A stretch of DNA of 64,000 nt from Cucumis sativus (lineage: Eukaryota > Streptophyta > Magnoliopsida > Cucurbitales > Cucurbitaceae). Positions 33,197 to 46,096 of this stretch are shown one piece after another. Positions within the stretch are counted from its first letter, which is position 1; each line of letters starts with the position of its first letter. Below the pieces are notes generated by a model. That model saw only the letters and a program-made list of their open reading frames with translations, ran no database searches and had not been told where the DNA came from. A program made the position numbers and the translations under genes. The stretch lies in contig NC_026657.2 of the NCBI RefSeq assembly GCF_000004075.3, positions 28,800,408-28,864,407 of the forward strand. Reading direction: 5' to 3'.

Positions 33197-36100
33197 TTAC
33201 AGGCGGCTTCTTTTGGCTAGAGCAGCAGGCTTGAAACTGGCAACACCAGTTATTTCTCTCCCAGTTACCAATGTGTTGATGTCGTACGTACCTTCGTAAG
33301 TATATATTGGTTCCAAATCACAGAATGCCTGACAAATATATCAAACAAATAAACCACATAAAGCTTTAGAGAATGAACTTTTTCCCATTAAGAAGTGAGT
33401 AAATTTGCTAACCTTTGCAACTAGAAAGTCTGATAAAATCCCATTGCCTCCAAGCAACTCACGTCCTAGAGCAACGGTTTCCCTAGCTCTCAGAGTGATC
33501 CATGACTGATGCCAATATAAGAAACATATATTAATTAAGGAGTGGGTAATTAATTAGTATTCATCAAGTTAATTTGGGATAACCCTGATCTCTAACCTTT
33601 CCCAAGCTAGCTTGACCTGGAGTCATTGTTCCCTTTTCATATAATTTGCAAAGTCGCCACCCAATGAGGAACATCGCTTGAACATTTCCCAGCATGAGAA
33701 CAAGTTTCTGTTGGTTAAGTTGAAAAGCTGCTAATGGTGCTCCAAATTGTTCCCTCTCCTTCAAATATCTGGATCGCTTGGACATTAGAAATATAATGCT
33801 GTGATTTTGCAGTCGATAGATCAATTAGAAGAAAAAGGGTACCTGTGACACATGTCATAAACCCCCATTGCTATGCCAATGGGTTGCCAGGCAACCATTA
33901 CACGCGAAACCGCTAGAACCTGCTCCATAAAGCAGTAATTATAATAACAGAACTAGGAAAAATGTTGATAAAAAGAAACCAGAGTCAAGAAGTGAACATT
34001 TAACTTGACAAGCCTACTGCACTGATTTTCAGATTTTCGATCACATCAATGAACTTCAACTTGTATTGTGAAAGTATTTGGCAAACCAATCATTCATATT
34101 TTTTGTCACATTTCAAATCAAATACAAGGGTTCCAAATACCTTCATTTGAGTATGGAGAAAGGGAGAAGTATGAAAGAGTTGAGAGAAATAATGACACGA
34201 GAAATAAATTCTCTTGCAGGTATGATTTACTTTTAACACGTGCATAGAAGCCGAAACGTGAAACTAGACAAGAATAAGAGAAACATTAAAAAGAAAAACT
34301 TACCTTGTTTGTATCCTTGAAAGAATTTACACCAACTAACCTATCTTCATCAGGTACGAAAACTTTATTCATTACAATGTCTCCATTTTGAACCATCCGC
34401 AAACCAATTTTATTTTCTATCTTTGTAACCGTCAGACCAGGGGCATTTTTCTTGATTATAAATCTGAAGGACCAAAAAAGAACACCCAGAATCCATGAGA
34501 ACTAATTATATAAGTAAAATAATTGCAAATCAATTGCAAAAGTTGACATCATAAGTAGTTGCCTTCTTCTTGTCTCCTAAATGGCCTATTTCACGCAGAG
34601 TCAGCATGTGACATGCAAAAGAGGGAGGGAAGAGTCTAGGCCTAATGTGCACTTGAACGATGCACAAACTGCTTAAAACGAGAGGGGGGAGAAAGGGCAT
34701 CTTGGAAGTATTGTTGACATGACAGACTTTAAACCTTTTGTGAGTACAACAGGGAGGGCTACTCAGTTAGCTTTTTTCAGAATTCAGGGAAACATGTAAT
34801 GCAAAAAATGTTCATATTTATAAGTTTCACAATCATGTTGAGAAATGGGGAGTCGTCAAATTGTGTCATACATTTTTTATATAAATACTTGACAATCATT
34901 GCAAAAAACGATAGCGTGGAGCATTTATAGCACCTTCAACCTACCCGTTTATTTCATTCGTAATTGTATTCCTGGCAAAAATAACCAATATGTCAGCAAA
35001 TGTGCTGTTTCCTATCCAGCGTTTTCTCCCCTCTATTACCCAACCTCCTTCAACCTGGTTGTCTCAATGTCATATAACATATAAAAAGTTCAGAATGATA
35101 AACTATAGTAATTATTGGAAAGTCACTCCTTCAGTCTAAAATCTCAGACAAGAAAGTGAGAAGTGTAAAACCTTGGTTGCCGTTGTTCTTAAACCACTGG
35201 CATCGCTTCCATTTTCAGGCTCAGTCAAACCCTACAGAAGGGGAAAGAAATTGTTCGATTGACAGAAAATTAAGTGCAATGAAATTGATATTAGGTTCAA
35301 GAACAATAATCTCCATACCCAACAAGCGACGGTATCAAACTTTGCCAAGGAAGGTAAATATTTCTGCTTTTGCTCCTCCGATCCACATAGAGCTATTATT
35401 AATGATCAATAAAAAGTACACGAAATCTCAAACATTAAGCACCTTATGTCTATTTAAGAAAAAACAAGAGCACTAATGTACAGTTCCAAGAGTATGATAA
35501 CTGAGAGGTAACTCCAAATACTTACCGATGGTGAGCATTGCGAGCGATGAATGCACCAGAATGAAAGTGGAACAACTTGCATCAACTCTTGCTACTTCAG
35601 CAACAGCAATAGCACTTCCAGTGATAGTCAGACCAGGACACCCATAACCCTGATAGGCCAAAAACTCAGATATACTAAAACAATTTAACGTGGATTCAAG
35701 AGTTGAAACAGAAACAAAAAAAAAAAGAAAAAAAGTACCTTGATAGTACCACCAGCAACGCCCAAGTTAGCAAGCTTTGGGACAAGTTCAAATGGAAACT
35801 CTGCCTTCTCCCAATACTGAAAATGCAAAACTTCCAGATCAACAAACTTTAGAGTTGTAGTCTAAATGAGCAAAAGAAACACACCATACACAAAATGAAC
35901 TTGTAGGGGAATTCGCAGCCAATACAAAGTCCATCTTTTAGGGGTGTTTAGGGCCAAGATTATCTAAATAATAATAACGACATCTTGTTATAGTAAATAC
36001 TATTTAAAGGTCTCCAATTAGCTATAGTAAACACTAGTTCAAAACTCCAAATTTGCTACCGTATTTACTGTTTGTTACAGTTTTACTATTTGACATTCAT

Positions 36101-37420
36101 CACTTTTTTATTTTTTACTACCGTGTTTACTATTCCCTTATCAAACTAAAATAGTCTACCCACCAAACTAAATAAATCTACACTCTAAACACAAACTATT
36201 CTAATCAAACTATAATAAACTAGAATTATAATAGCTCACTCCTAGCCCCAAACACCCCCTATAGTACATAAACATGCTTCATTTCCTTTAAAGAGATAAG
36301 TGGGATAAAAAAATTGCACCTTTGTCATAATTGGAGCTACTTCTTTTTCCACGCACTGTCTCACTTTTTTTCTGAGAGCTTGCTCCTCAGGAGTCAATAG
36401 GTCGTTGAACTGATAGAAGTCCGAGACTGTAATTATCCAGAAGCAAATTTCAAATATTGGAAAACAAACAAACCACCGAATAGGAGGATGAGACTAAAGC
36501 ACGAAAAACTTAATTTCAACAATCATATGAATGCAGCTGACCCTAATACCCTTTCGCTACTAGATCCCAAAGGTGCAGTGACTGGGGATCTTTAAAAATA
36601 CAAAGCAAAAATCTTAGTCCATAGACTAATAGGTTACAGTCAGTGAAAATAAAAACTATATCTAATACACAGATTTTTTTTTCTCTTTTAAATAAAACAA
36701 ACGTAAGAGCAGTAGCCAATGTTCCTCAAAATTATGACCTAAAATTCCCCTGAAAATGTGCATTCCAGTACATGTGAAGAAATGGATGGAGTTAGACCAA
36801 AGGTAAACGCATGAGCTAAATCCTGTCAGGAATAAAGATGATGGCCGGAAAAAGAATTAGAAGCAGTGGAGGCCAACCGGAAGGAGGAAAGGAGGATGCA
36901 GATGTGGCTTGAGGGAATGCAACAGAGACATCCAGCGCAGGTAAACCGAAGTAGGAACTTCTTGCATTCTTGTCCTTATCATCTGCAACATTTCATCAAT
37001 TTAAAGAAGAATAAAAAGCTTAATATTCAAACGTCAGAAACATATAATAACGGAAGTACACCCGAATGCGGGCTAAATCACAAGTACAACAAATCTCAGA
37101 GGCATAACCTGAAGTAGAGTGTTGATCAAACATATTCAACACATAATTTCCAATCACATACGCACTATCATCAAATTCTAAGGATATTGAAAAAGCGGAA
37201 ATCAATCAAATAGATGAAATTGATCCTCAATCTGACATCCAAGTCACAACATGACATCAGAAAAAACAAAACTAGCTATAGCATGGATCAAGCATCATAC
37301 CGAATGTAAACAAAAATTTCAACTACAAATCATAAATTTTTTGAAGAAACAGGTGAAATTAAAATTCGGAGTCAACGAATCCAGCGAACCTTGGCGATTC
37401 ATTTTGGCGTCAATCGTCAT
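33197..37420 (-). CDS. ACX4: Acyl-CoA oxidase 4 (short-chain), peroxisomal
   Basis: FAD enzyme that oxidises short-chain acyl-CoA to trans-2-enoyl-CoA in peroxisomal beta-oxidation, passing electrons to O2. Thirteen minus-strand exons: 37390-37420, 36878-36982, 36320-36426, 35739-35816, 35526-35649, 35319-35392, 35172-35231, 34945-35054, 34304-34463, 33843-33919, 33597-33768, 33413-33505 and 33197-33328. All junctions are in phase and give 440 residues (436 in Arabidopsis). Recognisable parts: VSVAFPQAT near the N-terminus, [17 protein letters not shown] in the acyl-CoA dehydrogenase middle domain, and [20 protein letters not shown] with the expected catalytic Glu at about 409. The protein ends SRL, a peroxisomal PTS1 signal. 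An in-frame TAG lies upstream of the ATG at 37420; a second ATG six codons on (MNRQ) could also serve. Confidence 0.96.
35941..36259. mobile_element. MITE in ACX4 intron 3
   Basis: A 319-bp insert begins GGGGTGTTTAGGGCC and ends GGCTAGGGG-complement / CCAAACACCCCC, so it has inverted termini of about 15-20 bp. It is flanked by TA on both sides. Short subterminal words (CTATAGTAAAC, TTTACTGTTTG) recur inside. There is no ORF. Termini of the GGGTGTTTGG type are common in plant PIF/Harbinger (Tourist) MITEs, but the flanking TTA/TAT is not a clean TWA duplication. It fills most of intron 3 (35817-36319). Confidence 0.6.
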
Positions 37421-38700
37421 GATTGGAAAAAGAATAAGAAGCTATAACACTGGAGTGGGATTGAGACCTGAAACGAGCCTCGTATCTTGTTAATTGGAGA
37501 TCAACAATAGAGAGAAAAGAAAGAGATTGAGTGAAATGAAAAATGGCGGAACCGCCGATTCGAACCGGTAAAAAGGACACGATTGAACCATGTGGCTTCT
37601 TGTATTGATCCATATACGGCAATCCCGGATAGAACTATCGGGCACGCAATTTTAAGATATGTATCACGTTTTTGGTAAACTTTATAAAAACAAAAAAGTA
37701 AAATGAGAACGAAAAAATTATGTGACCGTTAAATATATTAATCAGCAAACTAATTTGACAAAAATGATTATAATATAATTTTTGTATGATGGCGCATTTC
37801 GTGCTGCAAATTTTTTTGTAATTTATGTTATTTCAGTGAAGAACAACCATAAATTTAATGGTTATTAAAAAATTTATTCGAATTATGTGTGATATTTTTT
37901 AACTTGAAAAAAAAAAAGAAAAAGTCAATGTAAAAAGTAAATTACACTTTTCGTTCTCGAGTTTGGAATTTATTATCTATTTCATCACTAAAATTTCAAA
38001 AATTATATTTTAGTCCATGAATATTAAAAAATCGTTTTAAATGATCTCTACAGATTAATTGAGGGTTACTCGTTAGGTTGAGGATTGTATGATGTGGACA
38101 TGACATATGTTAAATGAGTTGGCAAAAAGATTTAATGTATATTATTATTTCTGTATGTTAGTGATCATTTTCTCTTGCGCCAACTTTGGTAATTACTAAT
38201 TATTGTTCATTCGTGTGGAGCATATTTCCTTTCCTTAAACCTCACTTTCACTTCATCTTTATTTTTCTGCCATTCTCTTTGCTCTCTGCACCACACACCC
38301 TTCCTACCATCCCATTGATCAATATGAATTATTCAAATAATACAAATGAAACGTATGTAGTGTACCCTAATTTTTATAACTAATCATTACTATATACTAA
38401 TTATTGAAACAAAATTACAGAACCAAAAAAAAAAAAATGATTTTACATATTACGTAGAAAAAATGAACATTATTGCTGACTTCATTATCATTCTTCCCAA
38501 TCAAGGTCTCATCCAACTACAAAGCAGAAAACAGAGGGGGGGAAATCCCCAACTAAAAAGAACTAAACTATGACATTGAAATCAATCTGACAGAAATTTA
38601 ATGCAAATTAAAGATTTATTCTGTTGTACGGAAATTCCTTTCTTTTCTTTTTAGAGAAATTTCGTTACTCCATTTGGATTCCTGTGTTCTTGTAAAGTCA
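37421..38700. other. Intergenic between ACX4 and the IAN cluster (divergent)
   Basis: Contains the ACX4 upstream region and AT-rich sequence. The stretch 37940-38110 resembles common degraded plant repeats by composition only. No gene seen. Confidence 0.5.
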
Positions 38701-38713
38701 GTCAATATCTCGG

Positions 38714-38820
38714 GTACTTAAGTTTAGGATTTATACCTAAATTACTTTCTCTTGACTTGCATTTCAATTTAATGCATTAAAGTGACGTAACGTTGAGCAT
38801 TTTACAGTTCTATAAAAGGA
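38714..38820 (+). promoter_or_regulatory. Conserved IAN promoter block, gene 1
   Basis: AAGTTTAGGATTTATACC, a TGAC-containing word (AGTGACGTAAC) and the box CTATAAAAGGA (TATA at 38811) occur in this order about 100 bp before the ATG. The same order and spacing recur before the other two IAN genes. TGAC cores could bind WRKY or TGA factors. Confidence 0.6.
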
Positions 38821-38917
38821 TGAACATGTTCTTTTTTTTTACTGCACCATATGATCAATTGAACTCTCTTGTTCTTTTTAGCCTAACAGAAATTTATTAA
38901 TACTTGATTAAATAATA

Positions 38918-41005
38918 ATGGCTGTTGTTTTCCCTCTAACTTTGGTTTTAATGGGTCGTACGGGAAATGGAAAAAGTGCAACGGGAAACAATATTCTTGG
39001 AAAGAAGGCGTTCGTGTCAAAAAAAAGTTCATCATGCATTACTAAAACTTCAACGTTCGAGAAATGTGTAAGAAATGATGGACAAGTAATAAATGTCATC
39101 GACACTCCGGGTATGTATAACTATTACTTAGACTTATTTTGAGATAATAACTAAAAATTAGCTATTAATTAATTAGTAACATTATTTTTTAACTATATAT
39201 CATATAATTAAATACTATTTTTATCTCTAAATTTTTTGTTTTACTATGTTTCATATTTTTTTACGCAGGTTTAAAAAATCAAATTACCTTAACTTTTTTG
39301 TTTTTTATTTTTTGAAACTAATTAGCTTACAAACATCCATTCCATCTTTTGTTTTCTGGGTTTTGTAATATTTGTTTAAGATTATTTTACTATTTTCAAA
39401 TTTAAAACCAAAATTTGAAAAATAAAACAATACTACAAGTTACAAGTTAGGAATGGAGAGAAAACAAATAAAATTTTATAAAACCAAATATTTGGCTGAA
39501 ATTAATTCTTATAATAATTCGACAAATAATCAAATTAAGAATATATACAAAATAATAGTTTTTAACGTTCTTCTCACACCATGTAACAAATTACAAAAAA
39601 TGTGTAGGAATGTTCGATTCATCCAGCGAATCAGGATCCACCGCAAAGGAAATAATGAAGTGCATGGAACTGGGAAGTGAAGGCATCCATGGGGTTATTT
39701 TAATTTTTTCGGTTAGAAACCGATTCACTCAAGAAGAAGAAGCCACCATTCAAACCCTACAAAATACATTTGGATCCAAAATTGTGGATTACACTATTGT
39801 AATCTTAACTGGAGGCGACGAGTTCGAGAGCGACGAAGACATAGAAGATTACTTGAGCCGTGAATGTCCTCTGGCTTTGAAGGACATTCTAGCTGCGTGC
39901 AACAATAGGTGTGTGATATTTGACAACAAAACTAAGAGTGAAGAAAAGAAGGATGAACAAGTGAAAGAGCTTTTGGAATTGGTGAAGGAAATTATAGACC
40001 AAAATGGAGGACAGCCCTACAAACCTCCTTTGATTTCTAATCAAAAGCTTGCGAAGGAATTTGATGAAGTCAAAACAAAGCTTGAACATTTTTGCACACA
40101 AGATTTTAATTCTGATCCCAAGCTTGAAGAAAAGTTGAATGAGGTAAGCCCCAAATCCTAACTTTAATTAAACAAAATGTTTTCTTTGGAAAATCTAAAA
40201 ATACAAATCAACTTTTTTTTTCTTCAATTTTTAGAAGATAAAAATACTCTTACAGTTATTAACTATTTCACGTTTACATAAGTTGGAATTGCTTGCAATT
40301 TAATAAAATCCAGAGTTTTTTTTATGGTAACTATTCAATTTTGAATATTGAAATTTGACTATTGTATTGAGTTAAAAATAAATAATCAATCATATATATC
40401 TTCTTCCTATCGTATACGAAACCAACAAATATTTAATCTTTTTTAACAATGTTTGTTATTAATTTTGTAATTTTTGTTTTCAATATACTCAAATAAATTA
40501 AAATATTTATAAATTGTAGCAAATTTTTAAATTCTATAAGATAAAATTTCATATTTTATGAGTGTATTAGTCGATTAGTATTTAATTATCGATTTAAGTA
40601 TGAAAAAAATTTATATTTTATAAATATTTTTTAAAATGTTTTATCATTTAAAGTAATTTATTTTATTTACTTTTAAACACGTGAATCTCAATAATAAAAG
40701 ATAAACTTAATTGAATATAATAACAATGGTTTGACATAAAATCAAAGTTCATGTTGGAGGTGAGCAACACGCTTGAACGACAATTGGAAGAAGAAAGAGA
40801 AGCGCGACGTCAAGTAGAAGAGAGAACACTAAAAATACAGAAACAATATAATGACGAAACTCAGAAGCTAAACGAATTGCTACGTTGTTCGCTTCAAAGG
40901 CCACCACCGGTACCCGTCGAGGTTGAGCAACAATCTGAACGTCGTCTTCGCATTCAATCTTTATTTACAAGCTTTAAACGTCTAATTAGACAGCTCTTAT
41001 TCTAA
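38918..41005 (+). CDS. AIG1/IAN (GIMAP-like) GTPase, cluster gene 1
   Basis: Immune-associated nucleotide-binding GTPase with an AIG1 domain. The plant family is linked to pathogen and stress responses. Three exons: 38918-39110, 39608-40143 and 40760-41005, giving 324 residues. Motifs: G1 P-loop GRTGNGKS (13-20); the conserved hydrophobic and switch region; G3 DTPG (62-65), split by intron 1; a TGGDEF stretch as G4-like; and NNRCVIFDN as the conserved box and G5 region. The C-terminal ~80 residues form a charged coiled coil (LERQLEEEREARRQVEERTLK), then a basic tail ending RQLLF. It differs from its two neighbours by a second intron inside the coiled coil, by lacking a C-terminal Cys box and by a shorter acidic stretch (FESDEDIEDY). 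Confidence 0.9.
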
Positions 41006-42687
41006 AAACAACATTATTGTAATCAATTAATATGATTGTATATACATTATATATGTGTGTGTAATTTGAATGTAAGTAATTGAAACCTTGCTTGAATAAG
41101 GCATCTGTCACCTGTGATGTGTTTGTGTGTGCACTCTAATGTTAAAATGGTTGATGTAATAATGGATAGTTATCATATATATCATATGATACTTGAATAA
41201 GATATCTAAAATTGTTCAATTTTAGTTACTTTTCAATTTTCTCATTTTTGCATTTATAGTTGATTTTTAAAAACTTCTTGTAATATATTCACATCAACAT
41301 TTTTACTCCAACTTTGAATAACATATAAATTCACATTTTCATTTTTTTTATCATATTCTAGAATTATTTTCAATCAAAATTAACTCTAATGTACTAAACT
41401 TAAAATTGATTGAAAGTGAGACCATCGAAAAGGTAAGAATTGTGCAATTAAACAAATTTTAAAGTATATAAAATTAAAATAATATTTAAACTTTTAATGT
41501 TTATATGAACTTTATGACTATTAATTAAATAAAAATGTTAGGAAAATAATATTTAAACTTTTAATGTTTATATGAACTTTATGACTATTAATTAAATAAA
41601 AATGTTAGAATTTTTAAAATTATATCGTTTGAGACTGATTTTGAAATGTTTAATATATCACATTCATTACTTTTATAATAATTAACTCAAATCTTGATAA
41701 TGTAATTTTAATAATTCAAAATCAAATTTGATGACATTAAAATTGAGTTTAAAAGTCTAAGATTAAACATACTATATCCTATTGGTCCAAAAATCCTAAA
41801 AAAAGTATTGAATAGATTCTAAAACCCAAAGTTGTGATAATTATTAGGGCAGATGAACTTATAAATAGAATATGAAGACTACTGGAGAGGTTTGAAGTTT
41901 GGATGTTTTTGTTTGATATATATTCCTTTGGTTTGTTACGGTTTGCTCTAAGCATTGAAGTAGGCACGTGGCATTTTTGAGCCATTGTTTGGACTAACCC
42001 TACACAATTTTTTCTTTAACAATTATTTACAGTCCTTCGTCTGTTGTGGAAAGTACAGTTTTAAAAACCGACCACAATAAATGCTTTCATGACATAAAAT
42101 AAATGTCATCTTTTAATATTTTATTAATGAACATATCTACCCACAATAAATAGTGATTAAGGTAGAAAGAAACCATATTACTGATTATAAATCACTTTTT
42201 ATACATACAATTAAATAGTGCATTATCAATATTTGAATAAATTAAATTTTGACGGTTGGAATTTGATCGATTCAATACCAAACATACAATTGATTTCCAT
42301 GGAACTCAAGTTAAGAATATTTTTAGTAAAACGACAACTCAAGAACGTTGCCCCGTTAAATTCAAAGAAAGCATATATGTTAAGAGTATGATTAAAAGTT
42401 TTAAAAGCTTGAGCAAATAAATTCATCCTCGGGCCTTTGTTCTATTTGTACGACTATTCCTTTCTTGATCTCCTTTTCTTTTTAAAAGGAAATGGGTACT
42501 TAAATTATCCACTTTATTTACTGCTTAGTTATATATTTATACATTCTACCCGTGTTTGAAAAAACTAAGACAAATTCTGAAGACTAAAAATTTATTTTGT
42601 ATAAAGATTATTATTACTATTATTATATTATCATCATTATTATTTTGAATTTGGTTAACCCAAAAATAATTAATTCAACTCTTTCCT

Positions 42688-42690
<3 letters not shown>
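41006..42690. other. Intergenic IAN gene 1 to gene 2
   Basis: AT-rich spacer. It includes a recent 67-bp tandem duplication (41476-41608, listed separately). Nothing else was recognised. Confidence 0.55.
41476..41608. repeat. Near-perfect 67-bp tandem duplication
   Basis: Copies 41476-41542 and 41543-41608 look identical over about 65 bp, so the duplication is young. Confidence 0.9.

Positions 42691-42752
<62 letters not shown>
42691..42752. repeat. (AT)~31 microsatellite
   Basis: Uninterrupted AT dinucleotides, about 125 bp before the promoter block of IAN gene 2. Likely highly variable in length. Confidence 0.97.
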
Positions 42753-42755
<3 letters not shown>

Positions 42756-42875
42756 GGGAAGAGAAAGAAGAAAAAAAAATTAAATATGGCCACCACTTCA
42801 ATTTTGCACTTTAATTAATATAACCTAAGTATCTTTTAAGATAATGGTAGGATTCTCAACAAATGTCCAACTTAA

Positions 42876-42976
42876 TAAGTTTAGGATTTATGCCTAAAGT
42901 ACTTTTGCTTTGATTACACTTCCATTTTAGTATGAGAAGTGACAGTGACAATGAGTTTTACAGTTCTATAAAAGGA
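42876..42976 (+). promoter_or_regulatory. Conserved IAN promoter block, gene 2
   Basis: AAGTTTAGGATTTATGCC, GTGACAGTGAC (two TGAC cores) and CTATAAAAGGA (TATA from 42967), about 100 bp before the ATG. Same order as before IAN genes 1 and 3. Confidence 0.6.
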
Positions 42977-43070
42977 TTCAAGGCAATTTGGCTTTTGCAG
43001 TTTCTCTTCTTCTTTAATTTTGTGGTTAATTAATTAACATAATTGATAATTTAAATTTAAATAAATAACG

Positions 43071-44416
43071 ATGACAGACATCCCTTCTCTAACTTTGGTG
43101 TTAATGGGTCGAACTGGAAATGGAAAAAGTGCAACTGGAAACAGTATTCTTGGGAAGAAAGCGTTCAAGTCCCAAAAGAGTTCATTGGGCATTACGAGAA
43201 GTTCTGAGTTACGGTCATGTGCTCGGAATAATGGTCAAATAATAAATGTCATCGACACCCCTGGTAAGTATTTAAATAGTTTATTCTTTATTGAAAAAAT
43301 GTCAATTAATTAAAATTAATATTGACACTTTTAACTTGTCAAGTGTTGAAAAGAAAAAAGAAAAATTATGCATTTTCTCACCTCTTGTTATTCTTGACGT
43401 TTTTTTCTTCATGTTACTTGACAATTTTTATAAGAATTGTCAAGTATTTCAAAACTTGCAAGTGTCTGAGTATTGCCAGTTTTTTAGTAGTGTTAGTACA
43501 TAGATTCAAAATATAAATTTACTGTACGATGAGAAAAACATTAGAAAAAACAAGTGTTGTATTTTTTTATTGTGGTTTGACAAATGGTTCCAAGGTTTAT
43601 ACAGTGATGGTGTGTTTTTCAACCATTGATATTATTCATAGAACAATATACAACTTACATACTAAATAAACAAGTATTTTATATATATATTTAGTTAAAG
43701 ATAATAAAACAACTAATCAACAACATAAAGGTACTGATGGTGTAATGGCAGGAATGTTTGATTTATCGAGGGGAACAGATTACATCACAAGAGAAATAGT
43801 GAAATGTATCGATTTGGCCAGCAATACTGGCATTCATGCTGTTCTTCTGGTTTTCTCGACGAAGAATAGATTCTCTCAAGAAGAAGCAGCCACTGTCAAA
43901 ACCTTACAAAACTTGTTCGGATTCAAAATTATGGACTATGCCATTGTCCTCTTCACAGGAGGTGACGAATTTGAATTTGATGACGATGATGACGACAACA
44001 TTGTCACCTTCGAAGATTACCTACGTGACATTCCTGTACCCTTAAAGGACATTCTAATTGCTTGCAACAATCGTTGTCTACTTTTTGATAACAAAACTAG
44101 GAGCGAAACAAAGAAGAACGAACAAGTAAATAATCTTTTAGCTATGGTAAATGAAGTGATTGCCCAAAATGGAGGTCATCCTTTCACACACACCTTGTTT
44201 CATAGCACCAAGCTTGAGGAGAAATTGAATGAGGTAAAAAGTAAGCTTGAAAGTCAAATAGCAGACGAAAGAGAAGCGAGACGCAAAGCAGAAGAGAAAT
44301 TGCAAGAAATGCAAAAGCGATTCGATGATCAAATTCGAGACCAAAATAAGTTACTAGTTGAAGTGCTTCGAAGGCCCGTTGAAGTCAAAGTTGTCAAAGA
44401 ATGTCCTATTCTTTGA
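43071..44416 (+). CDS. AIG1/IAN (GIMAP-like) GTPase, cluster gene 2
   Basis: Two exons, 43071-43263 and 43752-44416, giving 285 residues. The P-loop is GRTGNGKS (13-20) and DTPG (62-65) is again split by the first intron. A TGGDEF stretch is followed by a run of six Asp, longer than in gene 1. [13 protein letters not shown] forms the later conserved box. A Lys/Glu/Arg-rich coiled coil ([19 protein letters not shown]) fills the last 80 residues. The protein ends KECPIL: CPIL fits a CaaX box with Leu, which suggests geranylgeranylation and membrane attachment. The coiled coil is not interrupted by an intron. Biochemical role as in the family (GTP-binding, membrane-associated); specific function unknown. 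Confidence 0.92.
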
Positions 44417-45866
44417 GTACTCCCAAATACGATATATACTATATCATGTCGTGTCGTATCACACCTACATAAATTAATTAAAATAATCATATAATATATG
44501 TTGTATAATAATATGCATTTTAAAAATAATTATAGTAAACTCTATATGAGTAAAATGTAGCTACCTATGTGTTGTGTACCCTTAGTCGTGTTTTCTAATA
44601 TAAAAAAGAAAAATAAATCTATGTAATGAATTGTATTAATCATGTTGTATATGATCTTATTAGTTATTGTTTAAGATTTTAAAATTAATTCTAGCGTAAT
44701 GCATTTATTTGAAAATCGATTCGATTCATCTAATTAACCAACCCACGATATTTTAAGAATATAAAAATTTGACAAACTATTTATATTCCATAAAACAAAA
44801 TCACTGAAAGATGAAAATTTCACTTGATTTTTTTACGAAGCATAAATATTTTATCAAACAATGTCATATTTTTTACATTTTTTTTATTAAATACGCATGT
44901 GAAATTTAGACGCATCAACCCGATAGTTATAAACTTATAATTGAACACTAATTTTAGTAGGAATGAACTTAATTCCACTATTTTTTTAGTAATTTTTGTT
45001 AACGCTGGTCATCCACTCAATTGCTAGATCAGTACGTACTCAAAGATATAAAACATTTTATATGATCTAACATATACTTTTATCGGGGAAGATATTTACA
45101 CATTAGGTTGTTAAATGAACCTAATACGAGTTTATGTTTGGTTGTGGTTCTATAAAATAATTTTAAACAATTAAAGGATATAATGATGGATATATTTTCA
45201 TGAAAAAGAATAGCAAAGAGTAGTTGATGCTCAATTATAAGAGGTACTAATAGACATTCGATAAGAGGGTGTCTATTGTTAGTATACCATTGTATTGATA
45301 AATTTTGAAATTTTGCTATATTTTTATAAATATTTTCGTTCATTTAATTAAGGTCCGAGATTGAATAACTAAAAGCAGAAGTCTTTCATTTCAGACCATC
45401 TCGAGGTAATGTATGCTAAGATCGAATAAAATAAAGGCAAATTTTTTTCGTTTCGAGTCATCTCGCTGTCACTAAGACCCAAGATCCAATAACTATTATA
45501 AAAAATTTCATCCCAAAGCATCTTCGGATATAGTATGTCCGAGATCGTGTATCAAAATCTACACGATGGTTCGTGTATCACATGCATGTGGCCGATTTAT
45601 CACATATTGACTAGGATAATTTTGATATTTTATATTGTGTGTTTATGAATTTGTGACTTTTTTTTGTAAAAATGTTCTTCGTCTGTTTGTTATATTTTTT
45701 AAAAAAACACTTAATGTAAAAGTATAATAGAAAACTTAAGCCAACCAACCCAAACCACCAAGAATTCTCTTTGGTCTATATCGTACAAAGAGATTCCTTT
45801 CCTTTGGTAAAAATTCGTACGTTAATTATGTAACCAATCCACCCTATTCGGCTTTTGGATGTGTTT
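44417..45866. other. Intergenic IAN gene 2 to gene 3
   Basis: AT-rich. Degenerate direct repeats near 45340-45560 share the words TCTCG, AAATTTTTTTCGTT and CATCTCG, suggesting old repeat sequence. No gene. Confidence 0.5.
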
Positions 45867-45990
45867 AAGTCGGTCAATCTCGGATGCCTAAGTTTAGAAT
45901 TTATACTTGAATTACTTGGAGTTTGGCTTGCATCTCAATGTAGTAATCAAAGTGACGGTGACAGGTAAGTTTTATGGTTGTATAAAAAGG
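45867..45990 (+). promoter_or_regulatory. Conserved IAN promoter block, gene 3
   Basis: GTCGGTCAATCTCGG, AAGTTTAGAATTTATAC, AGTGACGGTGACAGG and TATAAAAAGG (45981) recur in the order seen before IAN genes 1 and 2. The first word is shared with gene 1 only (GTCAGTCAATATCTCGG near 38697). Confidence 0.6.
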
Positions 45991-46096
45991 TATAAATCCA
46001 TTATTATTTATTTACCACTTCATCCAATTTAGGTTTTTCTTGAAGTCTCATCTCTTGTGTTGTGTGATCAATAACATCATTTTAAATATTAACTAA

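Noticed and set aside
42597-42818. ORF across the (AT)n microsatellite
   Set aside because: Repeating Ile-Tyr translation of a dinucleotide repeat.
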